64,000 nt of DNA from Rhodococcoides trifolii (GTDB taxonomy: Bacteria > Actinomycetota > Actinomycetes > Mycobacteriales > Mycobacteriaceae): NCBI RefSeq assembly GCF_014635345.1, contig NZ_BMCU01000002.1:868001-932000 (forward strand). Reading direction: 5' to 3'. Under the pieces are notes generated by a model. It did no database searches. It was not told the origin of the DNA and worked only from the letters and a program-made list of their open reading frames with translations. Below, piece by piece: positions 7,258-17,699 of the stretch (the stretch's first letter is position 1; each line of letters opens with the position of its first letter). The translations under genes and the position numbers were made by a program.

Positions 7258-8154
7258 TCAGACAACGCCCGTTCCGCCGCCTCCGGCCTTGAACGCTCCG
7301 GGGCCGAAGTCTGCCTCGGCCGGAACTACCGTGGAACCGCGTTTCGATCTACGCAGTCGCCTTTCGACACGAGTCGCCGCCGTGGTCAACAGAGAATTCA
7401 GAATGATCATGATGATCGCGACGACGATCAGAGCGGGGAGGTAGTTGCCGTAGAAGGCACCGACCTGCTGGCCCGACCGCACCACTTCGACGTATCCGAT
7501 GAGGTATCCCAACGCCGAGTCCTTCAACGCGACGACCATCTGCGAGATCAGCGCCGGAAGCATCGCCGTGACCGCTTGCGGGAGCAGGATGATCCGCATG
7601 ATCTGACCCTTGCGCAGACCCACGGCCATAGCCGCTTCGGTCTGTCCCTTGGGCAGGCTGTTGATGCCCGACCGCACGATTTCGGCGATGACCGAACCGT
7701 TGTACAAGGTCAGGCCCGTCACCACAGCAGCGAGTGCGAGGTAGCGAGACTTGAACACCTGGTACTCGGCGAAGAACTGGTACAGGAAGATCATCAGGAT
7801 CAGGACGGGAATGGCTCGGAAGAGCTCGACGAAGAACCCACTGACCATGCGCACCGTACGGTGATCGGACAGCCGACCGATTCCGAGTACGGCGCCCAGA
7901 ATCAGAGCGAACACGATCGACAGCGCCGCTGCGATCAGGGTGCCCTGGATGCCGGGGATGATGTAGGTCGTCCAGGTGTTGCCTTCCACGAAGGGCTTCC
8001 ACTTGTCGGATGTGATCTGTCCCTTGTCGTTCAGCGCCGAATAGACGTAGTACAGCGCCAACAGGACGAGGAGGCCGACGACCACCGACAGGACGGTGTT
8101 TCGCACTCTGGCCTTGGGGCCGGGTGCGTCGTAGAGAACCGAAGCCTGGCTCAT
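7258..8154 (-). CDS. gluD: Glutamate ABC transporter permease GluD
   Basis: A 298-residue HisM/GlnP-type permease of a polar amino acid importer. It has an N-terminal transmembrane helix near 18-40 and a permease domain from about 65 to 260. The EAA loop that contacts the ATPase is seen as [20 protein letters not shown]. It is the last gene of gluABCD, overlapping gluC by four bases (ATGA). Glutamate is assigned by similarity to the Corynebacterium glutamicum system; glutamine or aspartate remain possible. Confidence 0.88.
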   Translation of the reverse strand: MSQASVLYDAPGPKARVRNTVLSVVVGLLVLLALYYVYSALNDKGQITSDKWKPFVEGNTWTTYIIPGIQGTLIAAALSIVFALILGAVLGIGRLSDHRTVRMVSGFFVELFRAIPVLILMIFLYQFFAEYQVFKSRYLALAAVVTGLTLYNGSVIAEIVRSGINSLPKGQTEAAMAVGLRKGQIMRIILLPQAVTAMLPALISQMVVALKDSALGYLIGYVEVVRSGQQVGAFYGNYLPALIVVAIIMIILNSLLTTAATRVERRLRRSKRGSTVVPAEADFGPGAFKAGGGGTGVV

Positions 8155-8831
8155 CGGGCCACCGCCAATCGCTTGTTGAGCCAGCCGAAGAACAAGCCGG
8201 TGGGCAGGGTGAGGATCACGAATCCGAGCGCGAAGATTCCGCCGACCACGAAGATGGCCGCCTCGTTCTCGATCATTTCCTTCATCAGCAGCGACGCCTC
8301 GGCGACACCGATCACGGCGGCGATGGTCGAGTTCTTGGTCAGCGCGATCAGCACGCTGCCGAGGGGGGCGATCACGGCGCGGAAAGCCTGAGGCAGCACG
8401 ATCATCCGCAAGTTCTGGGAGAACGTCAGGCCGAGCGAACGACCTGCTTCGGCCTGACCGACGCTCACGGTGTTGATGCCGGAGCGAATGGATTCGCAGA
8501 CGAAGGACGCGGTGTAGACAGTCAGGCCCAGAACGGCCAGACGAAAGTTGTTGTCCACGAGGAAGTTGGACGACTCCCTACTGGCGAGGGTGAGGCCCAG
8601 TGTCTGGTTCAGTCCGAACGCGGTGAACACCAGGATCAGAGTCAGCGGTGTGTTCCGAAAGATCGTGACGTACGTCGATCCGACCCAGCGCGCGACCGGA
8701 ATCGGGGACACCCGCATGCCGGCGAGAACGGTACCGAGAATCAGCGACCCGACGGCGGACAGCACCGTCAGCTTGATCGTCATCCAGAATGCCTGGAGTA
8801 GTTGCGTGTCGTACTTGGTAATGAGATCCAC
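8151..8831 (-). CDS. gluC: Glutamate ABC transporter permease GluC
   Basis: A 226-residue partner permease beginning [20 protein letters not shown], with five predicted membrane helices and the EAA loop [20 protein letters not shown]. It pairs with GluD to form the heterodimeric channel. It is preceded by an intercistronic hairpin separating it from gluB, which may lower expression of the permeases relative to the binding protein. It overlaps gluD at its end. Confidence 0.88.
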   Translation of the reverse strand: MDLITKYDTQLLQAFWMTIKLTVLSAVGSLILGTVLAGMRVSPIPVARWVGSTYVTIFRNTPLTLILVFTAFGLNQTLGLTLASRESSNFLVDNNFRLAVLGLTVYTASFVCESIRSGINTVSVGQAEAGRSLGLTFSQNLRMIVLPQAFRAVIAPLGSVLIALTKNSTIAAVIGVAEASLLMKEMIENEAAIFVVGGIFALGFVILTLPTGLFFGWLNKRLAVAR

Positions 8832-8857
8832 CGACGAACTCCCTAGGTAGGGCGAAC

Positions 8858-8897
8858 GTCGTCGGCGGCCCGGAAGGAGATCCGGACCGCCGACGAC
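8858..8897 (-). promoter_or_regulatory. Intercistronic hairpin between gluB and gluC
   Basis: A 16-bp stem with one G-U wobble (8858-8873 with 8882-8897) and an eight-base loop, lying between the gluB stop and gluC start. Such hairpins in ABC importer operons commonly reduce read-through or protect upstream mRNA, giving more binding protein than permease. Confidence 0.6.
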
Positions 8898-8920
8898 ATT
8901 CTCAGGTCAGAACCGACAGC

Positions 8921-9748
8921 TCAGTAACGGTCGACGGTGGGGGGAGCGGGGAGTGCATAACCGGACGGTCCGACGGTGGACTCGAACGCGGTCTTCCATG
9001 CGCCGGAGTCGATCATTTCCTGGATGGCGTCGTTGATCTTGTTGCGGGTGTCGGTGTCGCCCTTCTTCAGGCCGATGCCGTAGTTCTCCGTCGAGAACGG
9101 TTGGCCGACGACCTTGAGCTGTCCGGGGAACTGCGCCGCGTAGCCGGCCAGGATGATGTCGTCGGTGGTCACCGCAGCGACTGCGCCGTTTCGCAGCGCC
9201 TCGACGCACGCGGAGTACGTGTCGTACTCCTGCAGCTGAACGTCCGGGTACTGATCCTTGATCTTCTGCGCCGGGGTCGATCCCGACACCGAGCACAAGA
9301 CCTTGCCGCCGAGGGTGTCCGGGCCGGTGATGTCGTTGGTGTTGCTCGACACCAGAAGCGACTGTCCCGCAACGAAGTACGGACCGGCGAAGTCGACCTT
9401 CTCCTTGCGTGCATCCGTGATGGAGTAGGAGGCGACGACGTAGTCCACCTCACCGTTCTCGATCAGAGTCTCGCGCTGCGCGGACGGAGCTTCCTTGAAG
9501 GTGATCCCGGTGGCGGGAACCCCGAGCTTGTCGGCGACGTACTTGGCCACCTCGACGTCGAAGCCGGTGAACGAACCATCGGGGTTGCGCAGACCGAGAC
9601 CGGGCTGATCGAACTTGATACCCACGTTGAGGGTGCCGCTTGCCGCGCTTTCGGACGCGCTCGTGGCCTCGTCACCTCCACAGGCGGTGGCGGCAAACGC
9701 GAGAGCTACGGCGGCGACGCCGAAGCGGAGCGAACGTGTGATCTTCAT
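8921..9748 (-). CDS. gluB: Glutamate-binding lipoprotein GluB
   Basis: A 275-residue periplasmic-binding-protein family 3 lipoprotein. The signal peptide MKITRSLRFGVAAVALAFAA ends in a TAC lipobox, giving Cys23 as the lipidated residue. The ligand domain contains the family signature GFDVEVAKYVADKLG and the substrate-arginine region. It is anchored outside the membrane and delivers amino acid to GluC/GluD. It lies between gluA (38 bases upstream) and gluC. Confidence 0.9.
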   Translation of the reverse strand: MKITRSLRFGVAAVALAFAATACGGDEATSASESAASGTLNVGIKFDQPGLGLRNPDGSFTGFDVEVAKYVADKLGVPATGITFKEAPSAQRETLIENGEVDYVVASYSITDARKEKVDFAGPYFVAGQSLLVSSNTNDITGPDTLGGKVLCSVSGSTPAQKIKDQYPDVQLQEYDTYSACVEALRNGAVAAVTTDDIILAGYAAQFPGQLKVVGQPFSTENYGIGLKKGDTDTRNKINDAIQEMIDSGAWKTAFESTVGPSGYALPAPPTVDRY

Positions 9749-9786
9749 CGAACTCCTTCGTGAAATGGGTGAGAGGGAAGTGGAGA

Positions 9787-10554
9787 TCAGTGACTGAGGA
9801 TCTTGCCGAGGAAGTCCTTGGCGCGATCGGATTTCGGTGCGGTGAAGAAGGATTCGGGATCGGTGTCCTCGACGATCTGACCGTCGGCCATGAAGACGAC
9901 CCGGTCGCCGGCCTTGCGGGCGAAGCCCATCTCGTGGGTGACGACGACCATCGTCATGCCCTCCTTGGCGAGCGAGGTCATGACGTCGAGCACCTCGTTG
10001 ACCATTTCGGGGTCGAGTGCGGACGTCGGCTCGTCGAACAGCATCACCTTGGGGTTCATCGCGAGGGCGCGAGCAATGGCCACACGCTGCTGCTGCCCGC
10101 CGGAGAGCTGCGCCGGGTACTTGTCCGCCTGATTGGCGATGCCCACTCGCTCGAGAAGATCCTTGGCGGTCTTGTCCACCTCGGCCTTACCGAGCTTGCG
10201 GACCTTCGTGGGCGCGAGCTTGACGTTCTCGAGAATCGTCTTGTGCGCGAACAGGTTGAACGACTGGAACACCATGCCGACGTCGGCGCGCAAGGCGGCC
10301 AACGCTTTTCCTTCGGACGGAAGTTCCTTACCGTCGACCTCGATGGTGCCGGTATCGATCGGCTCGAGGCGGTTGATGGTGCGGCACAACGTCGACTTAC
10401 CGGAGCCGGACGGTCCGAGAACGATGATGACCTGCCCGGTGGGAACTTCGAGGTCGATGTCCTTGAGGACGTGCAGATCGCCGAAGTGCTTCTGCACTCC
10501 GCGCATCGAGATCATCGGACGGTGTGCAGATACCGGTACGGCGGGCGAACTCAT
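9787..10554 (-). CDS. gluA: Glutamate ABC transporter ATP-binding protein GluA
   Basis: A 255-residue ABC ATPase of the polar amino acid type. Walker A is GPSGSGKST at 48-56, the signature is [15 protein letters not shown], and Walker B is [12 protein letters not shown]. It powers GluBCD import and is the first gene of the operon. The ATG at 10554 was chosen because a TAGGGT -10 hexamer lies seven bases upstream, indicating a leaderless mRNA; thirteen extra codons upstream are open but lack support. Confidence 0.92.
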   Translation of the reverse strand: MSSPAVPVSAHRPMISMRGVQKHFGDLHVLKDIDLEVPTGQVIIVLGPSGSGKSTLCRTINRLEPIDTGTIEVDGKELPSEGKALAALRADVGMVFQSFNLFAHKTILENVKLAPTKVRKLGKAEVDKTAKDLLERVGIANQADKYPAQLSGGQQQRVAIARALAMNPKVMLFDEPTSALDPEMVNEVLDVMTSLAKEGMTMVVVTHEMGFARKAGDRVVFMADGQIVEDTDPESFFTAPKSDRAKDFLGKILSH

Positions 10555-10561
10555 GGCAGTG

Positions 10562-10567
10562 ACCCTA
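10562..10567 (-). promoter_or_regulatory. Leaderless -10 element of gluA
   Basis: TAGGGT on the minus strand with seven bases to the gluA ATG. An AT-rich stretch further upstream (10600-10630) is probably the rest of the control region. Confidence 0.5.
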
Positions 10568-10691
10568 TTCGTAGTTTGCTCGCATACAGGCATTTATTGG
10601 GGTTCTTTCCCCGTTATGTAATGAAACCTTTACTCGCACCCGGGTCTCGCCGGAAGGATCGGTGGTGGAAAGGGCCAGGTGGGGCGGGCCG

Positions 10692-10697
10692 TACCCT
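10692..10697 (+). promoter_or_regulatory. Leaderless -10 element of miaB
   Basis: TACCCT with six bases to GTG 10704. It supports that start over the in-frame GTG at 10662, which lies upstream of the element. Confidence 0.5.
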
Positions 10698-10703
10698 GGA
10701 GCG

Positions 10704-12215
10704 GTGGAAACGATCGACCGAACCCGACGAAGTTACGAAGTGCGCACGTACGGCTGTCAGATGAACGTGCACGACTCCGAGCGGCTGTCCGGACTTCTCG
10801 AGGATGCCGGATACGTACCTGCCGAGGCGGGTGCCGACCCGGACCTCGTCGTGTTCAACACGTGTGCGGTTCGGGAGAACGCGGACAACAAGCTGTACGG
10901 AAACCTCGGCATGCTGCGCCCCGCCAAGGAGGCAAACCCGAACATGCAGATCGCGGTCGGTGGATGCCTGGCGCAGAAGGACCGCGACGTGGTGGTGAAG
11001 AGAGCCCCCTGGGTCGATGTGGTGTTCGGTACCCACAACCTGGGTTCGTTGCCGGCGCTCCTGGATCGCGCACGTCACAACGAGCGCGCCGAGGTCGAGA
11101 TCCTCGAGTCGCTCGAGGCTTTCCCGTCGACATTGCCCGCCAAGCGTGATTCCGCCCATTCCGGATGGGTGTCGATCTCCGTGGGCTGCAACAACACCTG
11201 CACGTTCTGCATCGTCCCGTCGCTGCGCGGCAAGGAGGTCGACCGTCGGCCCGGCGATATCCTCGCCGAGGTGCAGGCGCTCGTCGACGAAGGCGTGCTC
11301 GAGGTGACCCTGCTCGGTCAGAACGTCAACGCATACGGGGCATCCTTCGCCGACGCCGACCTTCCTCGTGACCGCGGCGCATTCGCCGCACTGCTGAAGG
11401 CGTGCGGAACAATCGACGGTCTCGAACGCGTGAGATTCACCTCTCCGCACCCTGCCGAGTTCACCGACGACGTCATCGACGCGATGGCGACGACGCCCAA
11501 TGTGTGCCCCACGCTGCACATGCCATTGCAGTCCGGTTCCGACACAGTTCTACGCGCGATGCGACGGTCCTACCGCAAGGACAAGTTCCTGTCGATCATC
11601 GACCGCGTCCGCGCGGCGATCCCCGACGCGTCGATCACCACCGACATCATCGTGGGGTTTCCGGGGGAGACCGAAGAAGATTTCCAGGACACGCTCGACG
11701 TCATGCGCCGCGCTCGTTTCACCAGTGCGTTCACGTTCCAGTACTCGAAGCGGCCCGGAACGCCCGCTGCGGACATGGCCGATCAGATCCCGAAGGCCGT
11801 GGTGCAGGAACGATACGAACGCCTGATCGCCCTGCAGGAGCAGATCACCCTCGAAGGCAACCAAGCCGTCGTGGGCAACGAGGTCGAGCTCCTCGTCTCC
11901 GCGCACGGTGGCCGGAAGAACGCTGCAACCGAGCGGATGAGCGGACGCACCCGTGACGGACGGTTGGTCCACTTCCGTCCCGGAGCGGACCCGTCGGCAA
12001 TTCGGCCGGGGGACATCGTGACCACCCGCGTCACCGACGCTCGGCCGTACCACCTCGTCGCCGACGGCGAGATTCTCACGCACCGCGCCACCAAGGCCGG
12101 TGACCGACATGCCCTCGGCATCACCCCGAAAACGGCGCCCATCGGCGTCGGACTCGGACTACCCAGAATCGGCGCCCCGGCGCCGGAACCCGTATCGACA
12201 GGATGTGCACTGTGA
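10704..12215 (+). CDS. miaB: tRNA-2-methylthio-N6-dimethylallyladenosine synthase MiaB
   Basis: A 503-residue radical-SAM methylthiotransferase that adds the methylthio group to i6A37 of tRNAs, the step after MiaA. The N-terminal UPF0004 domain carries the auxiliary-cluster cysteines (YGCQMN at 16-21, FNTCAVR, GGCLAQ). The radical-SAM motif [16 protein letters not shown] follows, then a TRAM domain in the C-terminal part. About 25 residues extend past TRAM. The start at GTG 10704 is leaderless. The next gene overlaps its stop. miaA lies 2.8 kb downstream. Confidence 0.95.
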   Translation: METIDRTRRSYEVRTYGCQMNVHDSERLSGLLEDAGYVPAEAGADPDLVVFNTCAVRENADNKLYGNLGMLRPAKEANPNMQIAVGGCLAQKDRDVVVKRAPWVDVVFGTHNLGSLPALLDRARHNERAEVEILESLEAFPSTLPAKRDSAHSGWVSISVGCNNTCTFCIVPSLRGKEVDRRPGDILAEVQALVDEGVLEVTLLGQNVNAYGASFADADLPRDRGAFAALLKACGTIDGLERVRFTSPHPAEFTDDVIDAMATTPNVCPTLHMPLQSGSDTVLRAMRRSYRKDKFLSIIDRVRAAIPDASITTDIIVGFPGETEEDFQDTLDVMRRARFTSAFTFQYSKRPGTPAADMADQIPKAVVQERYERLIALQEQITLEGNQAVVGNEVELLVSAHGGRKNAATERMSGRTRDGRLVHFRPGADPSAIRPGDIVTTRVTDARPYHLVADGEILTHRATKAGDRHALGITPKTAPIGVGLGLPRIGAPAPEPVSTGCAL

Positions 12216-12796
12216 CCGAAAAATCGCAGATCGACAAGCAGGCCGCTCTCGACCGCCTCGGCACCATGGAGGACGCCGAACGCAAGGTCTCCGGCGCCAT
12301 CGATCCGGGAGCGCGTGCCCTCGTGGTCGCCGTGGCCGTTCTCGTACTGCTCCTGTCGTTCGCGTTGCCGCACACCGGTTCTGCGAACGGCTGGGACGTG
12401 CTGGCCGGCGATGCGGACGCGGTCGCCGAATCGATTGCGCTGCCGTCCCGCATCTTCGTGTGGCTGACCTTGGTGTTCGCGGTGATCTTCTCGACGCTCG
12501 CCCTGGTGACTCAGAAGTGGGCACTCGCGTGGATTGCCCTCTACGGGTCCGGTGTCGCCACGGTGTTCGGGCTGTTGGCAATCTGGTCGCGCCAGACACT
12601 GCCGTCCACCTCGACCGCTGCGGGACCCGGGATCGGACTGGTTCTCGCGTGGATCGTCGTGGCGATCCTCACCTTCCACTGGCTACGCGCCGTGTGGCTG
12701 AGGTCGACGGCGCAACTCGCCGCAGCCGAGCGGCGACGTATCGCCACCGCAGAAGCGGACGCGCGCGCCGAGCGAGGACCGGCCGACTTCAGCTGA
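12212..12796 (+). CDS. Conserved membrane protein (Rv2732c type)
   Basis: A 194-residue protein with four hydrophobic segments at about 38-58, 82-104, 110-128 and 140-160, and charged cytoplasmic ends. The C-terminal tail is Arg/Ala-rich. It corresponds by position to Rv2732c behind miaB. Function is unknown. The chosen GTG overlaps the miaB stop as GTGA, so the pair is coupled. It converges on the DUF349 gene with an eight-base overlap of the 3' ends. Confidence 0.75.
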   Translation: MTEKSQIDKQAALDRLGTMEDAERKVSGAIDPGARALVVAVAVLVLLLSFALPHTGSANGWDVLAGDADAVAESIALPSRIFVWLTLVFAVIFSTLALVTQKWALAWIALYGSGVATVFGLLAIWSRQTLPSTSTAAGPGIGLVLAWIVVAILTFHWLRAVWLRSTAQLAAAERRRIATAEADARAERGPADFS

Positions 12797-14183
12797 TCGC
12801 GCCCTCGGCGGCCTCGGCCCACTCGCGCCACTGCTGGGCCTGCGCCTGCAGCTTCTCGGCGTCCTTCGTCTTTCCGGCCGCAACAGCTTTGGCGGCCTGA
12901 TCCTCGAAGGAGGTGACGCGCTCCCGGAATTGGGCGGCCCGCGCCACGGCTTCGGGATCGGTTCTGCGCCACTCGTTGTCGGCTGCGTCTCGGACCTTCT
13001 TCTCGATCGAGCGCAGTCGACCTTCGAGGTCCTGCATCTTCTCCCTCGGGACCTTGCCGATCGCGTCCCACTTGTCCTGGAGCGCACGCAACGCTGCTCG
13101 CGCTCCCTCGATGTCCGTCGCCGGGTCGATGGAACCTGCGCTCTTCAGCAGTTCTTCCTTCGCTGCGGCGTTCTCCTCGAACTCGGCGTTCTGTTCCGAC
13201 TGTGCGGCGTTGCGTGCGGCGAAGAACACGTCCTGCGCACCCTTGAAACGCTTCCACAACGCGTCGTCGGCATCGCGAGGGGCGCGTCCGGCGGCCTTCC
13301 ATTCGACCAGCAGATCGCGGAACACCGCAGCGGTGCCGCCCCAATCCGTCGAACCGGACAACTCGTCCGCCTTGGCGACCAGTTCTTCCTTCTTCACCTT
13401 CGCTGCACCACGCTCGCGGTCCAGATCGGCGAAGTGTGCACCGCGACGTCGGTTGAACGCCTCGCGCGCCTTCGAGTACCGCTTCCACAGTGCGTCGTCC
13501 ACCTTGCGGTCGACGCCGCGGATGGTCTTCCATTCGTCGAGAATCTCGCGAAGACGGTCCCCGGCGGTTTTCCACTGCGTCGACTCGTTGCCGATCTGTT
13601 CGGCCTCGGTTGCCAGCGCTTCCTTACGCGCAGTGTTCTCGGTGCGCTCGCGTTCCTTCTGTTCCTTGTTGGCCGCAGCAACTTCGTCGGAGCTGGTGAC
13701 GATGGTCTGCAAGCGAGTCTTCAGCGACTCCAGGTCGCCGATGACGGCCGCGGTCGCCAGCGTGTCGGCCAGCGCACTTGCCGCTGCCCTCGTTTTCTTC
13801 GCGTCGCCGGCACCCGAGGTGAGTCGGGCCTCGAGCAGGGAAACTTCGGTGGCCAGGTCGTCGTAGCGGCGGCCGAAGTGCGCGAGGCCCTCGGCGGCGT
13901 CGCCGGCCTGCCACGAGCCGATCTGTCGCTCGCCGTCGGGACCGTTCACCCACGCGGTGCCGTCGTCGTCGACTCGCCCGAACTTCGACGGGTCGGTCGT
14001 CACCGGTGCGGGAGCATGCGCGGCCGGGTGAGGAACAGGTTTGTGAGACGGGATCGGGCCAGGTCTGGGCCCGGGCCGCGGTGACGGCTTCGGCGAGGAG
14101 GACGGTGCCGGTGTATCCGCCGTTCCGCTGGGTTCGGCGGCGGCGTCGGTTCCGGTCGTGCTGGGTCCTGTGTTCTCGGTCAT
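12789..14183 (-). CDS. DUF349 domain protein
   Basis: A 464-residue protein corresponding to Rv2731. After a Pro/Ser-rich disordered N-terminus (about 1-65, with [14 protein letters not shown] runs) come several DUF349 repeats of about 70 residues, each with a W-x-x-I/A-G-x-x-P/D core and a [12 protein letters not shown] helix ([54 protein letters not shown]). All-helical and highly charged; likely cytoplasmic. The molecular role is not established. A GAGGAC Shine-Dalgarno supports the ATG. Confidence 0.85.
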   Translation of the reverse strand: MTENTGPSTTGTDAAAEPSGTADTPAPSSSPKPSPRPGPRPGPIPSHKPVPHPAAHAPAPVTTDPSKFGRVDDDGTAWVNGPDGERQIGSWQAGDAAEGLAHFGRRYDDLATEVSLLEARLTSGAGDAKKTRAAASALADTLATAAVIGDLESLKTRLQTIVTSSDEVAAANKEQKERERTENTARKEALATEAEQIGNESTQWKTAGDRLREILDEWKTIRGVDRKVDDALWKRYSKAREAFNRRRGAHFADLDRERGAAKVKKEELVAKADELSGSTDWGGTAAVFRDLLVEWKAAGRAPRDADDALWKRFKGAQDVFFAARNAAQSEQNAEFEENAAAKEELLKSAGSIDPATDIEGARAALRALQDKWDAIGKVPREKMQDLEGRLRSIEKKVRDAADNEWRRTDPEAVARAAQFRERVTSFEDQAAKAVAAGKTKDAEKLQAQAQQWREWAEAAEGAIS

Positions 14184-14294
14184 CTGTCCTCGTCTCTGCC
14201 GCGCGTCACGGCTGCCTGAACTACGTGTGCTCGACCATTCAACCCCGTTCGGCGCCGCAACGACCAGTGAAACAGGCGATGAACTCCCACCGAC

Positions 14295-14300
14295 TAGGTT
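14295..14300 (+). promoter_or_regulatory. Leaderless -10 element of the LigB-like gene
   Basis: TAGGTT with six bases to GTG 14307 and no Shine-Dalgarno. It fixes the start of the gene. Confidence 0.5.
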
Positions 14301-14306
14301 GAAGGG

Positions 14307-15020
14307 GTGCTCGTTGCCGCCGCATTGGTCTCGTCCCCGCCGATCCTGGTTCCGGAACTGGCCGGATCGGCCGCGCAGGAGACGGCGGATCTGCGGCAGG
14401 CCACACTCGACGCCGGTGCCGCCCTCGGTCGCCGCGCCAGAACGTGGCTTGCCGTCGGAATCGGCGACGCCCTCGGTACCGTGCCGACGACCGCGGCGGG
14501 AACGTACGCGGGTTTCGGCGCCGATGTGGTGGTGACCCAATCCCCCGATTCTCCGTCCACCGTCGACCGACTACTCCCGTTGACCGCACTGACCGGGGCG
14601 TGGGTGCGGACCAACGCAGCATCGCAGGTTCGGCTCGAGGTCCGAACGGTTCCCGCCGCCACCGATGCGGACGACTGCCGTCGGTACGGGCTCGCCGTGC
14701 GTGCGGAACTGGACGCGTCCGATGAACCGATCGGCCTTCTGGTGATCGCCGACGGTGCCACGACGTTGACGGACAAGGCCCCGGGGTCCTTCCACGAGGA
14801 TGCGCCCGCCGTTCAGGCCACCGTCGATCGTGCGCTGCGAACCGGTGACGCCCGGTCTCTGGCCGCCCTGGACGTCGAGACCTGCCGCGAGATCGGGATG
14901 AACGGCCGCGCGATCTGGCAGATCGCGGCCGCCGCGATGGAACCCGTGTCGAGTGCGACCGAGCTGTATTCCGGCGCCCCGTACGGAGTCGGATACTTCG
15001 TGGGTCTGTGGATCCCGTGA
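14307..15020 (+). CDS. LigB-like (class III extradiol dioxygenase fold) protein
   Basis: A 237-residue alanine-rich protein in the position of Rv2728c, directly before miaA. It begins [20 protein letters not shown], resembling the PHP..HPP-type start of the LigB/AMMECR1-associated fold, but the metal-binding histidines of true extradiol dioxygenases are not evident. Enzymatic activity is therefore doubtful. Its stop codon lies inside the first repeated codons of miaA, so the genes are coupled. Confidence 0.65.
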   Translation: MLVAAALVSSPPILVPELAGSAAQETADLRQATLDAGAALGRRARTWLAVGIGDALGTVPTTAAGTYAGFGADVVVTQSPDSPSTVDRLLPLTALTGAWVRTNAASQVRLEVRTVPAATDADDCRRYGLAVRAELDASDEPIGLLVIADGATTLTDKAPGSFHEDAPAVQATVDRALRTGDARSLAALDVETCREIGMNGRAIWQIAAAAMEPVSSATELYSGAPYGVGYFVGLWIP

Positions 15021-15970
15021 GACCGGACGCCGTGAGACCGGACGCCGTGAGGCCGGTCGCAGTCGTCGGCCCCACCGCCACCGGCAAGTCGGATCTGGCG
15101 CTGACGATCGCCGCGAAGATCGGTGGCGAGATCGTCAACATCGATGCGATGCAACAGTATCGGGGCATGGACATCGGTACGGCGAAGACTCCGGTCGGCG
15201 AGCGCCGCGGGATCCCGCACCACCGACTCGACGTTCTCGACGTGACCGCCACCGCCACCGTCGCCGGGTACCAGGATGCGGCCACCGCCGACATCGAGGA
15301 CATGCGCAGTCGCGGCGTCGTCCCGGTGATCGTGGGTGGTTCGATGATGTACGTCCAGTCCCTCCTCGACGAATGGGCCTTCCCTGCAACAGATCCCGCT
15401 GTCCGAGCGAAGTGGGAAGCCGTCCTGGCGGCGCAGGGAACTGCCGGTCTGCACAAGGCTCTGACTGCCGCAGATCCGGCTGCTGCCGCCACCATCCTGC
15501 CGACCGACGGCAGGCGCATGGTGCGTGCGCTCGAGGTGGTGGAACTGACGGGCAAACCGTTCGCAGCGTCGGCTCCGGTCATCGGCGCGCCGCGCTGGGA
15601 CACGATGATTCTCGGAATCGACCGCGAGACAGAGCAACTCGACCAGCGGATCGCGCAGCGCACTTCGCAGATGTTCGACACCGGGCTCGTCGACGAGGTC
15701 GTCGGACTCGTCGATCGCGGTCTTCGGGACGGTGTCACGGCTGCTCGCGCGATCGGGTACGCACAAGTTCTGTCCATGCTCGACGGCGAACTGACCGAGG
15801 AGCAGGCGCGAGAGCTCACCTTCACCGGCACCCGACGCTATGTTCGGCGTCAGCGCTCGTGGTTCCGTCGCGATCCGCGCATCACGTGGCTCGACGGTGC
15901 CGACCCCCATCTCGAGGACCGGGCCTTGCAGATCGTCGGAAAGGGCGTCTCGAAGACATGGATCAGATGA
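15008..15970 (+). CDS. miaA: tRNA dimethylallyltransferase MiaA
   Basis: A 320-residue prenyltransferase that transfers dimethylallyl to A37 of tRNAs reading UNN codons, producing the MiaB substrate. The P-loop-like [15 protein letters not shown] is near residue 20; [15 protein letters not shown] and the core [11 protein letters not shown] follow. The extreme N-terminus is three 15-base repeats encoding VRPDA-type units, each opening with GTG in frame (15017, 15032, 15047), so the true start is ambiguous. The first gives a GTGA overlap with the preceding stop. Confidence 0.95.
   Translation: MDPVRPDAVRPDAVRPVAVVGPTATGKSDLALTIAAKIGGEIVNIDAMQQYRGMDIGTAKTPVGERRGIPHHRLDVLDVTATATVAGYQDAATADIEDMRSRGVVPVIVGGSMMYVQSLLDEWAFPATDPAVRAKWEAVLAAQGTAGLHKALTAADPAAAATILPTDGRRMVRALEVVELTGKPFAASAPVIGAPRWDTMILGIDRETEQLDQRIAQRTSQMFDTGLVDEVVGLVDRGLRDGVTAARAIGYAQVLSMLDGELTEEQARELTFTGTRRYVRRQRSWFRRDPRITWLDGADPHLEDRALQIVGKGVSKTWIR
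15017..15061 (+). repeat. Triple 15-bp tandem repeat at the miaA start
   Basis: GTGAGACCGGACGCC occurs twice (15017-15031, 15032-15046), followed by a diverged third copy, GTGAGGCCGGTCGCA (15047-15061). Each unit starts with an in-frame GTG, so each could initiate translation. Confidence 0.9.
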
Positions 15971-16776
15971 TCACCACCCGCAACGCACGCTTCCAACAGT
16001 GGCAGTCCTACCTGACCAATCGCGCAAAACGCACGCGCGCAGGACTGTTCGTTCTTCAGGGGGTGCGGCCGCTCAACCTTGCGCTCGAACGGAATTGGCC
16101 GATCGACACTCTCGTCTACCGACTGCAGGACGCGCCGCTGTCGTCGTGGGCAGCGGACGTCCTGGGCGCGGCCACGGTCCCGGCGGTGGGCATGTCGGCC
16201 GAGCTGATCGGTGAACTGGGGGACAAGCCGGACCAACCTCCGGAGCTTCTCGCGATCGCGTCGACGGCGTGGGCGAACCTGGAAGCGTGGAATCCGCCGG
16301 GCGCGGACCCCGTCATCGTGGTGTTCGACCGCCCGACGTCACCGGGAAACCTCGGCACTCTGATCCGTTCTGCCGACGCGTTCGGCGCCGGCGGGGTGGT
16401 GATCACCGGGCACGGCGCAGATCCGTTCGATCCGCAGTGCGTCCGCGCCTCCACCGGATCGATCTTTGCCGTGCCGGTGGCGCAGGCCACCGGACCGTCG
16501 GACATCGCAGATTTCGTTACCCGTCAGGCCGGCCTCGGCGTCCCGATGTCGGTGGTGGGCACCGACGAAACCGGAACGGTCCCTCTGTACGGCCACGATT
16601 TCACCGGCGGAACGGTTCTCGTGGTCGGCAACGAGACGCGGGGGATGAGTGCGGCGTGGCGCGAGGCATGCGACACCGTGGTGTCCATCCCGATCGGGGG
16701 GTCGGCGAGTTCGCTCGGGGCGCCGTCGGCCGGCGCGGTGAGTCTGTACGAGATCGCACGCCAGCGACGCGGTTAA
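15958..16776 (+). CDS. TrmH/SpoU-family RNA 2'-O-methyltransferase
   Basis: A 272-residue SPOUT methyltransferase with an N-terminal substrate-binding domain (about 1-105) and a knotted catalytic domain. Motif 1 is [14 protein letters not shown] with its arginine; motif 2 is [10 protein letters not shown]. In motif 3 the usual S-L-N is S-L-G ([16 protein letters not shown]), so the conserved asparagine is missing. It is inserted between miaA and dapF, which are adjacent in M. tuberculosis. The target RNA is unknown, and the missing residue leaves activity uncertain. The start ATG overlaps miaA; ATG 15967 is an alternative. Confidence 0.85.
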   Translation: MDQMITTRNARFQQWQSYLTNRAKRTRAGLFVLQGVRPLNLALERNWPIDTLVYRLQDAPLSSWAADVLGAATVPAVGMSAELIGELGDKPDQPPELLAIASTAWANLEAWNPPGADPVIVVFDRPTSPGNLGTLIRSADAFGAGGVVITGHGADPFDPQCVRASTGSIFAVPVAQATGPSDIADFVTRQAGLGVPMSVVGTDETGTVPLYGHDFTGGTVLVVGNETRGMSAAWREACDTVVSIPIGGSASSLGAPSAGAVSLYEIARQRRG

Positions 16777-16779
16777 GCT
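16774..16779 (+). promoter_or_regulatory. Leaderless -10 of dapF built on the upstream stop codon
   Basis: TAAGCT, whose first three bases are the TAA stop of the TrmH-like gene, is followed by seven bases and the dapF ATG. dapF therefore probably has its own leaderless transcript as well as read-through. Confidence 0.5.
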
Positions 16780-16786
16780 GGCCACC

Positions 16787-17656
16787 ATGGATTTCGCGAA
16801 AGGTCACGGCACCGAGAACGACTTCGTGCTCCTTCGCGACCTCGACGTGGCGATCGACCTGCAGCCGTCGCGCGTCGACGCGCTGTGCGACCGTCGCCGG
16901 GGTATTGGAGCCGACGGGGTGCTGCGGGTCGCCAGGTCCGGCGCCCTGCTCGAGCGCGGAGTCCTGAGCGAACTTCCCTCGGGGCTCGATCACGACGACT
17001 GGTTCATGGACTACCGCAACGCGGACGGGTCGATAGCGGAGATGTGCGGCAACGGCGTGCGGGTGTTCGCCCACTACCTGCGCTCGTCGGGCCTGGAATC
17101 GCGTTCGGACTTCGTGGTCGGCAGTCGTGCCGGGGCCAGGCCCGTGACGGTGCACTCCGCGGACAACACCGATGCCGACGTCACCGTGCACATGGGAGAG
17201 GTTCGTGACCTGGGGCGGTCCAGCGCCATGGTGGCCGGCCGGAAGTTCGACGGTGTCGGCATCGACGTCGGAAACCCACATCTGGCCTGCGTCGACGCGG
17301 AGCTGGACAGCGGCGCCCTGCGGACCCTCGACCTGTCGTCGCAGCCCGAGTTCGACGCGGACGTGTTCCCGCACGGGGTCAACATCGAGTTCGTGACCGT
17401 CCCGCGGGACGGTGCCGTCGACATGCGCGTCTTCGAACGCGGGGTCGGTGAGACCCGCTCGTGCGGCACCGGAACCGTCGCTGCCGCAGCGGCCGCACTT
17501 CGATTCGATGGCGCCGAGAACGGTGTCGTGAAAGTCCGTGTCCTCGGCGGCGAGGTCGAAGTGCGCATCGCCGACGGGGTCGGAGAGCTGCGCGGGCCGT
17601 CCAAGCTCGTGGCCTCGGGAACCGTCTCCGATGCCTGGTGGGCCTCTCTCCGGTAA
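16787..17656 (+). CDS. dapF: Diaminopimelate epimerase
   Basis: A 289-residue cofactor-independent epimerase converting LL- to meso-diaminopimelate for lysine and peptidoglycan synthesis. Both catalytic cysteines are present: Cys87 in AEMCGNGVR and Cys226 in TRSCGTGT. The N-terminal [10 protein letters not shown] matches the substrate-binding start. It lies between the TrmH-like gene and hflX, as dapF-hflX do in mycobacteria, and is probably transcribed from its own leaderless promoter. Confidence 0.97.
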   Translation: MDFAKGHGTENDFVLLRDLDVAIDLQPSRVDALCDRRRGIGADGVLRVARSGALLERGVLSELPSGLDHDDWFMDYRNADGSIAEMCGNGVRVFAHYLRSSGLESRSDFVVGSRAGARPVTVHSADNTDADVTVHMGEVRDLGRSSAMVAGRKFDGVGIDVGNPHLACVDAELDSGALRTLDLSSQPEFDADVFPHGVNIEFVTVPRDGAVDMRVFERGVGETRSCGTGTVAAAAAALRFDGAENGVVKVRVLGGEVEVRIADGVGELRGPSKLVASGTVSDAWWASLR

Positions 17657-17699
17657 TGCCGGTGCATGCGAACGGGTTTTCGTGGATCATGGACGGTGT

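Noticed and set aside
10606..10624. Possible GlnR or AmtR nitrogen-control box upstream of gluA
   Set aside because: The AT-rich stretch only loosely fits either consensus; without a genome-wide motif I would not annotate it.
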